From NCBI GenBank assembly GCA_035291645.1, contig DATDRQ010000340.1, forward strand, positions 1-6,613: DNA of 6,613 nt, written 5' to 3'. A model generated the notes under the pieces. That model did no database searches, was not told the origin of the DNA, and saw only the letters and a list, made by a program, of their open reading frames with translations. Numbering within the stretch: position 1 is the stretch's first letter; every line of letters begins with the position of its first letter. The position numbers were made by a program, and so were the translations under genes. The stretch is from DATDRQ01 sp035291645. Its GTDB lineage: Bacteria > Chloroflexota > Anaerolineae > Anaerolineales > UBA4823. This document shows, in pieces, positions 1 to 5,582 of the stretch.

Positions 1-99
1 TTGAGCGCGGATTCCGGACCACGCCTGAGGATTCGAAGATTGTCAGATCAAAAAGAGAAATCATTACCTTTGTCACCTTCCTTTATACACACAATTTAG

Positions 100-128
100 T
101 TGCATTTGCCCCTTTTATCTCCTACAAT
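100..128 (+). promoter_or_regulatory. Possible sigma-70-type promoter for the panB operon
   Basis: TTGCAT at 100-105 and TACAAT at 123-128 are separated by 17 bases, the preferred spacing. The -10 box matches the consensus in 5 of 6 positions; the -35 box matches only in its TTG. Transcription would start near 135 and leave a leader of roughly 135 bases before panB. A TATAAA at 131-136 is an alternative -10 element. The - strand also carries a perfect TATAAT (bases 134-129), so a divergent promoter cannot be excluded. Called by eye only. Confidence 0.4.
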
Positions 129-145
129 ATTATAAATGAAATGCA

Positions 146-159
146 GATTCAACTGAATC
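146..159. promoter_or_regulatory. Perfect inverted repeat GATTCA-AC-TGAATC, possible operator
   Basis: GATTCA (146-151) and TGAATC (154-159) are exact reverse complements around a 2-base centre. The site lies just downstream of the expected transcription start, a common place for a repressor operator. It is too compact to make a stable RNA hairpin, since the loop would be two bases, so a DNA-binding site is the better reading. The regulator is unknown. Confidence 0.3.
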
Positions 160-214
160 GTCAATTCGGCGCAGGATATCCAAATAAGAAGGACAGCTTG
201 TTGTATTAGGCTTT

Positions 215-233
215 CAAGGTCAAGGTTGAACCT
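215..233. repeat. Tandem CAAGGT repeat overlapping palindrome AGGTT-G-AACCT
   Basis: CAAGGT occurs twice in tandem (215-220 and 221-226). The second copy overlaps the odd-centred palindrome AGGTT-G-AACCT (223-233). It lies in the panB leader about 36 bases before the start codon. It could be a second regulator site, but such short elements also arise by chance. Confidence 0.2.
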
Positions 234-262
234 ATTCTTTTCTTCCCTCACACCCAAAACCC

Positions 263-267
263 GGAGG
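263..267 (+). promoter_or_regulatory. Ribosome binding site of panB that favours the second ATG
   Basis: GGAGG ends one base before the ATG at 269 and four bases before the adjacent in-frame ATG at 272. The spacing makes 272 the more workable start; the difference is one methionine. Confidence 0.7.
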
Positions 268-271
268 CATG

Positions 272-1129
272 ATGTCTGAACGCAAGAAAGTAACCTTACC
301 AGCGCTGTTCAAGAAGGTCGCCGATGCCCAGCCCATCACCATGCTCACCTGTTACGACTACCCGACCGCCTACTTCCAGGAGCAGGCCGGCATCGACATA
401 ATCCTGGTCGGCGACAGCCTGGGCATGACCATGCTCGGCTACGAGAGCACCCTGCCGGTGACCATGGACGACATGATCCGCCACACTCAGGCGGTGAGGC
501 GCGGATCAGCGAACGCCTGGCTGATCGGGGACATGCCCTACATGAGCTACCAACCCAGCGTTGAGACCGCCATCCGCAACGCCGGGCGCTTCATGGCGGA
601 GGCCAGCTGCGATGCGGTCAAACTGGAGGGCGGCGTCGAGATGGCCGATCGGGTTGCCGGCCTGGTGCACTCGGGCATTCCCACCATGGGTCACCTGGGC
701 CTCACCCCGCAGAGCGTCAGCGCCTTGGGCGGCTTCCGCGTCCAGGGGCGCGACGTGCAGAAAGCAAAGAAGATCATCGACGATGCCAAAGCGCTGGAAG
801 AGGCCGGCGCCTATGCCATCTTGCTCGAGATGGTACCCGACCGCCTGTGCCGGCTTATCACCGAGCGGGCGAAATCCTCCTTCATCATCAGCCTGGGTTC
901 CGGCCTGCACGCCCACGGACAGCTGCTCATCTACCACGACGCCTTCGGACTGTACCCGCGCTTCAAGCCGCGTATGGCCAAAGTGTTTGCCAATGCCGGG
1001 CAGCTGATCCAGGACGGGCTCAAGCAGTACGTAGAAGAGGTGAGCGAACGCCGGTTTCCCCAACCCGAGAACTGGTTCAGCATGCCGGATGAGGAATATG
1101 ACGAGTTGTTGCAGCTCATCGACGAGTAA
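272..1129 (+). CDS. panB: 3-methyl-2-oxobutanoate hydroxymethyltransferase (ketopantoate hydroxymethyltransferase), slightly divergent
   Basis: PanB transfers a one-carbon unit from 5,10-methylenetetrahydrofolate to 2-oxoisovalerate to make ketopantoate, the first committed step of pantothenate and CoA synthesis in the cytoplasm. Numbering from the ATG at 269, the TIM-barrel motifs are all present: LVGDSLGM with metal ligand D49, the second metal ligand D88 in IGDMPYM, K118 and E120 in VKLEGG, H142 in GHLGLTPQS, and E187 in LLEMVPD. The length (285-286 residues) is slightly above the usual 260-280. Unusually, the normally conserved GIGAG...DGQ segment reads SLGSGLHAHGQ (208-218), and the C-terminus is extended to an acidic tail. 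No panC or panE is visible nearby. A true PanB is most likely; a paralogue acting on a related 2-oxo acid is possible. It is the first gene of a likely operon; the next gene starts 32 bases after its TAA. Confidence 0.9.
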   Translation: MSERKKVTLPALFKKVADAQPITMLTCYDYPTAYFQEQAGIDIILVGDSLGMTMLGYESTLPVTMDDMIRHTQAVRRGSANAWLIGDMPYMSYQPSVETAIRNAGRFMAEASCDAVKLEGGVEMADRVAGLVHSGIPTMGHLGLTPQSVSALGGFRVQGRDVQKAKKIIDDAKALEEAGAYAILLEMVPDRLCRLITERAKSSFIISLGSGLHAHGQLLIYHDAFGLYPRFKPRMAKVFANAGQLIQDGLKQYVEEVSERRFPQPENWFSMPDEEYDELLQLIDE

Positions 1130-1145
1130 AGACATAATATACATT

Positions 1146-1154
1146 AGAAGGAGG
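1146..1154 (+). promoter_or_regulatory. Strong ribosome binding site of the 422-residue protein
   Basis: AGAAGGAGG lies 7 bases before the ATG at 1162. It is the best Shine-Dalgarno sequence in the window and fixes the start of the following gene. Confidence 0.8.
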
Positions 1155-1161
1155 CTTTCCC

Positions 1162-2430
1162 ATGGATGACAGCTTGCGCCAATCCCTGGCGATCCCGATC
1201 TCGCGTTTAGAGGAGATCAATGTCGTCCTGCTGAACCCGGACACGCGCGTAATCAACGATTTCCTGGCTGTCGTCGAAAAGTACGGCACGCCGGATGAGA
1301 TCAACCGGAAAGCCGCCCAGGAGGGGTCGCTGCCAGCGCTAATCGAGCGAGTTAAGGAGTCTAAACCCGAATACCTGGAAGACCTGCAATGGCTGGAGGA
1401 GCAGCGCGCCCGGAGTGCCTTTATCAGCGTTGCGGATTACCGGCGCAGGATTCTCGGCGAGCAGGCGGATAGATTTACCTTCGATGAAGATTTCGCCGTC
1501 ACCCTGGAGGTCAGCGCGGCGCAGTATTTCCCCTGGATCATCGCAGCCGCCCGGCGCTCCATCGCGCAGGGCAGTTTGATGCCGGGTCGCTTCATTAAAG
1601 TACGCAAGATGAAGGAACAGGAAGCCGACGGCGACCTGCCCGCTATCGCCGCCGCCATGCTCATCATCGGCGCCAGCTACGTCGATACCCTCGATACGAA
1701 AGGCACGGATGGCTCTAACGTCCACCTGGGCGGGCCGGCGACGATCACTGGCTACTTCGGCGGCGTCGGCGAGCCCAACGATTATCCCCTCAAATGGCTG
1801 GATGAGTATCTTTATTACTACACCAACTATGGAGTCAGGCAGGTGCTCAACCTCAACCCGGGGACGGTCTTCGTCGGTTACCTGCTCCACCGGTTGGGCG
1901 TGGACATCGAGTTCAAGATCTCCGTCTTCATGGGCAACGACAACCCCTACGCCGCATTCTGGACCCTGCTCGGCGCCAAGCTGTTCGCCCGGGAGGATGG
2001 CACTTCCCCCTTGGTCGGCTTTAATTGGAGCAACTCGATCAACAACGAGACATTGGAGATCACCGCCCAGTTCCGCAAAGATTTCGGGTTCGAGCAGGTG
2101 GTGCGCTTCGAACACCATATCACCGAAGCCTACAAGAGCATCGTCCGCCAGCCTTACAACCGTCGCCAGGAGCTGGTCGAGATTTCCAGCCGTGTCGCCA
2201 ATATTTCCGCCAAGCACGAGGGCGGCGACCCGGAGATCGACTGCCAGCGCGCTCACCCCTCGGACATCCTGGACTACTTCCGGGATAAAGAAGAGGTGAT
2301 CGCCTCCGGAGACTGGGAAGCCCTGACCCAAAACTTCCTGGACAAGGTCGATGCCACCAACCAGACCGCCCGGGCGTTGACGGAGCGCGGGCTGGCGTTT
2401 GTGGCAGCGGAGAACCTGCATAACTACTAA
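1162..2430 (+). CDS. Conserved-looking protein of unknown function, cytoplasmic, 422 residues
   Basis: I do not recognise this protein. It has no signal peptide and no membrane helix, and its codon use matches that of panB, so it is a real gene expressed from a strong ribosome binding site. An acidic helical N-terminus (about 1-110) precedes a core of alternating predicted strands and helices. Strand-like stretches ending in polar residues recur: DTLDTKGTDGSNVHLGGP (175-192), VLNLNPG (228-234), FKISVFMGND (251-260), LVGFNWSNSINNE (284-296), VVRFEHHIT (313-321) and NISAKHEGGDPEID (347-360). This rhythm suits a TIM barrel with an active site rich in His, Asp, Glu and Asn, possibly binding a metal or phosphate, but that is inference. 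H188, H318, H319, H352 and H365 are candidate ligands. It lies 32 bases after panB and 18 before the molybdoprotein, so it is probably co-transcribed with both. No specific reaction is claimed. Confidence 0.85.
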   Translation: MDDSLRQSLAIPISRLEEINVVLLNPDTRVINDFLAVVEKYGTPDEINRKAAQEGSLPALIERVKESKPEYLEDLQWLEEQRARSAFISVADYRRRILGEQADRFTFDEDFAVTLEVSAAQYFPWIIAAARRSIAQGSLMPGRFIKVRKMKEQEADGDLPAIAAAMLIIGASYVDTLDTKGTDGSNVHLGGPATITGYFGGVGEPNDYPLKWLDEYLYYYTNYGVRQVLNLNPGTVFVGYLLHRLGVDIEFKISVFMGNDNPYAAFWTLLGAKLFAREDGTSPLVGFNWSNSINNETLEITAQFRKDFGFEQVVRFEHHITEAYKSIVRQPYNRRQELVEISSRVANISAKHEGGDPEIDCQRAHPSDILDYFRDKEEVIASGDWEALTQNFLDKVDATNQTARALTERGLAFVAAENLHNY

Positions 2431-2448
2431 TTCAGAAAGCGAAAGTCC

Positions 2449-3558
2449 GTGACTGCCGGTCCCTTAAGCCAGATGGACCGCGTCGTCGGCACCCTGCTGC
2501 TGGCAGTAATCGTCCTTCTGTGGGTAACGGGTGTCGTCATGTTGTACGGCACCTGGCTGCCCTGGCTTTTTGACCTTCACCGCATCGCAGGTTTTTCACT
2601 GATCGCCCTCATTCCATTTAAAATCACTACCATATCTCAATCTTGGCTGCGAGGGACAGGCTGGACTTTAGACCGCAAAGTCGGTCTACTGCTCTCGGTG
2701 GTACTTGCCGGCTGGATCTTGTTGATCATCGTCCTGGGGATATCCTGGATGTGGCGCCTGGGGCCATATAGCAGCCTCCACCAGACGTTAATCACCTGGC
2801 ACTGGATCTTGGGAGTGCTTATCTTACCCGTGTTTGCCTTGCATGCCTGGCGGGGGTGGCCGCGCCCGCAAAAAGAGGACTTCCTGTCGCGGCGCAGTTT
2901 CTTGAAGCTGCTGGGGTTGGTCGGGGGGAGCACCGTATTCGCCAGATGGGCGGATTACCTGGCCGAGGCGCAGTCCACAGAAGCAAGCCCGCGTCGTTTC
3001 ACTGGATCCCGAGGATTCGGCTCATTCGCCGGCAATGATTTCCCGGTCACCGGAGAATCGAAGGTTGAACTCGATCCCGGCCAATGGCAACTGGCTGTCA
3101 GCGGAGCCGTGCATTCACCCCTGACTCTGGCCTACCAGGATATTCTCGCCTTCCAGCAACTGACGGTGACCGAGGCGATCGACTGTCATAACGGCTGGTA
3201 CAGTGTTCAAGCATGGCAGGGAATACCCCTCGCAAACCTTTTGGAGAAAGCCAGGTTAAAAGAGAATGTGACCGGGGTGCGGATGGTTTCGGCAACAGGT
3301 CTGAGCAATACCCATCCCCTCGGGGAGGCGCGCCAGATTCTGCTGGCTACCCACGTTAGCGGCCAGGTTCTGGATGCTTCCCACGGCTTTCCCCTGCGGG
3401 CAGTCATACCTGGACGGAGGGGTTGGTTCTGGTTGAAATGGCTGACGAGGATCGAGGTTCTGGACGATCCAATCGAGGTGGTTGGCGGCATTCTATGCAC
3501 TCCCCTGCAAGTGTTCCGCGAATTGAACCACCCCCGGGCCTCGTCGGATATCCCTTGA
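2449..3558 (+). CDS. Membrane-anchored molybdopterin oxidoreductase (sulfite oxidase fold) with cytochrome b-like N-terminus and internal Tat motif
   Basis: Residues 11-33, 43-60, 79-98 and 113-133 are membrane helices. H44 and H118 sit at the outer ends of helices 2 and 4 and could hold a haem b; H132 lies 14 residues after H118, a spacing seen in b-type cytochromes. Positive loops (R68, R76, K77; R135, R139) place the N-terminus inside. A twin-arginine motif SRRSFLK (147-153) precedes a fifth helix (151-167), so the C-terminal domain should be exported folded by Tat while helices 1-4 use Sec. The domain at 185-345 is of the sulfite oxidase/YedY molybdopterin type: C246 in DCHNGW is the expected Mo ligand, followed by WQGIPLANLL and, near the end, the family-typical KWLTRIEV (330-337). 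The substrate is unknown. The start is GTG, with a weak GAAAG before it; an ATG at 2473 is the alternative. Codon use looks more mixed and AT-richer than in its neighbours. Confidence 0.85.
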   Translation: MTAGPLSQMDRVVGTLLLAVIVLLWVTGVVMLYGTWLPWLFDLHRIAGFSLIALIPFKITTISQSWLRGTGWTLDRKVGLLLSVVLAGWILLIIVLGISWMWRLGPYSSLHQTLITWHWILGVLILPVFALHAWRGWPRPQKEDFLSRRSFLKLLGLVGGSTVFARWADYLAEAQSTEASPRRFTGSRGFGSFAGNDFPVTGESKVELDPGQWQLAVSGAVHSPLTLAYQDILAFQQLTVTEAIDCHNGWYSVQAWQGIPLANLLEKARLKENVTGVRMVSATGLSNTHPLGEARQILLATHVSGQVLDASHGFPLRAVIPGRRGWFWLKWLTRIEVLDDPIEVVGGILCTPLQVFRELNHPRASSDIP

Positions 3559-3586
3559 TAAACATTTGATCTCCCGAAAGAATAAC

Positions 3587-5458
3587 ATGATCCCAAAGAC
3601 GATGGATTCTTTTTTGAACGACCGCCTCCCGCCCCAGACGCTGGAAAGCCGTCTGGTGCGGGTCGATGGGCGCTGTTTCCTGGAATTCAGTCCTCAGGAT
3701 GTCGACCGCCTGGCCCGGCTGGGCATCCAGGTCGACAGCCTGGGGCCGCGCCTGGTGGTCTGCATGTGGGATGAAGAGTCTCCGCTCGAGGTCGGCGGCT
3801 ACCTGGTGGTGGACAACCTGGCCATGGGTCGCCCCTCGATGGGCGGGATCCGCATGCTGCCCGACGTGACGCCCGCTACCATCCACAACCTGGCGCGCGG
3901 CATGACCCTCAAGAACGCGGCCGCCGACCTGCCCTACGGCGGCGGCAAAGCGGGCATCGTCGCCGACTATGATCTCTCCCCCGAAGTACACCAGGAAATG
4001 GTCCGCGCTTTCGCCCACCTGCTCTGGCGCTATCAGGATATCTACCTGCCCGGCCCAGACGTCGGCACCAACGACGCCGACATGGGGACAATCGCCATCG
4101 AATCGGGTCTGGATTGTTCCGTATCGAAACCCGTGGAGATGGGAGGCAACCGCATCGACCAGCTCGGCGCGGCCGCCGGGGGCGCCATCATCGCCCTGGA
4201 CGAATTAGTCAAGGAAATGCCGCGCCTATCAAGCCTGGCGCAGTGCAATGGCCTCCAGGTTCCCTCGACTGATCAACTGAGCGTGTTGATCCAGGGCTTC
4301 GGCGCTGTTGGTGCGCATGCAGCCCGTTTCCTGTGCGATTGGCTGCCGGGCGCCCGCGTGGTTGGGATCAGCGACGAGACGGGCTACCTTTACTGCCCGG
4401 ACGGCCTGCCGGTCGGCGACCTGTTCCGCATGTGGCAGGAACAAGGCCCGGTCGCTAAAGCCTATTACCTGGAACAGATGGCTTCCGCCGGGCGCGGCCA
4501 GCCCAGGGTGAAGTTCTCCAATTCACCAAACGATCTGCTGCGCGAATCGGCTTTTTGCCTGATCCCGGCCGCGCCTATCGCAAACTACCTGGACCTCGAC
4601 GATTCCACCCACCCGGCGATGACCGTCGACCGGATGGGACATTGGTCCGCCATCGTGGAAGGCGCCAACACCTATTCGCCGGACCCCGAGCGGCGCGCCG
4701 CCCGAGCCCGCCTCGAGCGTACCGTTTACCGGGAGCGCGGCGTCTTGATCGCCACCGATTACCTGGTCAATTCTGGCGGGGTGATCTACGCCGCCCAGGA
4801 GCAACTCATCAAAACTCCCGCACGCCTGCGCATTCCCCAGGCAATGCTCGGAGACCGGACAGCCGTGGAGGGCTGGCTGGAGGAACACGCCGGGGAGCTG
4901 CGGGAGTTAGCCGAGCGGCGCCGGGCTGCAGCCGAGGCGCACCGCGACGAGGTCATCCGCCGCAACATCCGCGAGCTGCTCGATCTGCTGGTCGCCGACC
5001 CCGACCTGCTGCCCTGCGAGGCCGCCGAGCGTCTCAGCGTGCGCCGCATCGCAATCCGCGAGAGCGACCGCACCGCCGCCGACATCATGGAGCCCATCCC
5101 GACCATTCCCCTGGAAAGCACCGTCCAGCAGGCTGCCCGCACCCTGGTAGAGGCTGGCTGCCCGATCCTGGCGATCGTGTCACCCACCGGAGAATTGTCC
5201 GGGGTGGTCACCGAGTGGGATATCACGCGGGCTACTGCTCTCGGCTCGCCAGACGATCTCCCCCTGGAGCAGGTCATGACCCGCCAGGTGGTTAGCGCTT
5301 CTCCGCATGACGGCATCCTGGAGGTGATCCGCCAGCTGGAATACCACGAGATCTCAGCCATGCCTGTCGTCGCCGATAAAGCGGTGCTGGGGATGGTCAG
5401 CACCGATCTGCTTGCCCGGCAATCCCTGCTTCGCCTGCTCCAGTCGCAAAGCGGGTGA
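3587..5458 (+). CDS. Glu/Leu/Phe/Val dehydrogenase family enzyme fused to a C-terminal CBS-domain pair
   Basis: Family members catalyse reversible NAD(P)-dependent oxidative deamination of an amino acid to its 2-oxo acid. Counting from the ATG at 3587 (623 residues), the dimerisation domain holds K109 in MTLKNAAA, catalytic K121 in LPYGGGKAGI and catalytic D158 in GPDVGTNDADM. The Rossmann domain has GFGAVG at 237-242, then LIPAA (326-330), IVEGAN (356-361) and DYLVNSGGVIYAA (391-403). A charged helical linker follows, then two CBS domains at about 497-553 and 562-612. Usual family length is 350-450, so the CBS part is an added regulatory module, probably adenine-nucleotide binding. The glutamate side-chain Lys is M85 here and the matching Ser is A402, as in branched-chain enzymes, so glutamate may not be the substrate. 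The EATGRGV motif is degenerate (GAAAGGA, 194-200). A TTG at 3566 would add seven residues; the ATG is preferred, with GAAAG six bases upstream. Its gap from the molybdoprotein is 28 bases. Confidence 0.88.
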   Translation: MIPKTMDSFLNDRLPPQTLESRLVRVDGRCFLEFSPQDVDRLARLGIQVDSLGPRLVVCMWDEESPLEVGGYLVVDNLAMGRPSMGGIRMLPDVTPATIHNLARGMTLKNAAADLPYGGGKAGIVADYDLSPEVHQEMVRAFAHLLWRYQDIYLPGPDVGTNDADMGTIAIESGLDCSVSKPVEMGGNRIDQLGAAAGGAIIALDELVKEMPRLSSLAQCNGLQVPSTDQLSVLIQGFGAVGAHAARFLCDWLPGARVVGISDETGYLYCPDGLPVGDLFRMWQEQGPVAKAYYLEQMASAGRGQPRVKFSNSPNDLLRESAFCLIPAAPIANYLDLDDSTHPAMTVDRMGHWSAIVEGANTYSPDPERRAARARLERTVYRERGVLIATDYLVNSGGVIYAAQEQLIKTPARLRIPQAMLGDRTAVEGWLEEHAGELRELAERRRAAAEAHRDEVIRRNIRELLDLLVADPDLLPCEAAERLSVRRIAIRESDRTAADIMEPIPTIPLESTVQQAARTLVEAGCPILAIVSPTGELSGVVTEWDITRATALGSPDDLPLEQVMTRQVVSASPHDGILEVIRQLEYHEISAMPVVADKAVLGMVSTDLLARQSLLRLLQSQSG

Positions 5459-5462
5459 AGAT

Positions 5463-5493
5463 CTGGTATAGCATATGCCAACCGTCCTACCAG
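5463..5493. repeat. Inverted repeats after the dehydrogenase gene
   Basis: CTGGTA (5463-5468) and TACCAG (5488-5493) are exact reverse complements with a 19-base interior, which contains the 8-base palindrome GCATATGC (5471-5478). This begins five bases after the dehydrogenase stop codon. No T-run follows, so it is not a convincing intrinsic terminator; it could be a weak 3' hairpin or a binding site. Confidence 0.2.
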
Positions 5494-5511
5494 GAAAGGG
5501 ACATTTGCCAC

Positions 5512-5540
5512 TTTAACCTTTGTTTAAATTAGGTGATAAT
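5512..5540 (+). promoter_or_regulatory. Possible promoter for the GNAT gene
   Basis: TTTAAC (5512-5517) and GATAAT (5535-5540) are 17 bases apart. The -10 box matches 5 of 6 consensus positions; the -35 box is poor. It lies in the only sizeable gap (124 bases) inside the gene cluster, which supports a separate transcription start for the acetyltransferase and methyltransferase genes. Confidence 0.35.
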
Positions 5541-5567
5541 AGGAGCAGAGTTCGTTCCATTGTTCCC

Positions 5568-5573
5568 AAGGAG
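5568..5573 (+). promoter_or_regulatory. Ribosome binding site of the GNAT gene
   Basis: AAGGAG lies 9 bases before the ATG at 5583. It decides against the upstream in-frame TTG at 5520, which has no such site and would add 21 residues of no recognisable character. Confidence 0.7.
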
Positions 5574-5582
5574 AGCCTTCTC

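Larger units (their letters stand above)
1..268. other. AT-rich upstream leader with no assignable gene
   Basis: This stretch is clearly richer in A and T than the genes that follow. I see no tRNA, rRNA or recognised riboswitch. Frame 3 on the + strand stays open from the window edge to a TAG at 207-209 (68 codons), so the tail of an upstream gene could lie here, but the predicted peptide resembles no family I know and its codons become AT-rich after about 16 residues. On the - strand an ATG at 64-62 opens a frame that runs off the left edge (21 codons) and is preceded by a GGAAGG-like sequence, so a divergent gene start is an equal alternative. Neither is strong enough to call. The region most likely carries the promoter and 5' leader of the panB operon. 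Confidence 0.5.

Noticed and set aside
1..268. Riboswitch or T-box in the panB leader
   Set aside because: No conserved riboswitch core, T-box bulge or terminator/antiterminator pair could be recognised; only short palindromes are present.
1339..2421. Long open frame of 360 codons on the - strand
   Set aside because: It lies wholly antisense to the 422-residue gene, which has a strong ribosome binding site and coherent protein features. Long antisense frames are common in GC-rich genes.
3404..4018. Open frame of 204 codons on the - strand
   Set aside because: It is antisense across the molybdoprotein end and the conserved dehydrogenase core, and its peptide has no recognisable domain.
4555..5295. 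Open frame of 246 codons on the + strand inside the dehydrogenase gene
   Set aside because: The peptide is very rich in Arg, Pro and Gly, as expected of an out-of-frame reading of GC-rich coding DNA; the dehydrogenase and CBS motifs are in the other frame.
5459..5500. Intrinsic terminator after the dehydrogenase
   Set aside because: The inverted repeats are short, the loop is long and no T-run follows.
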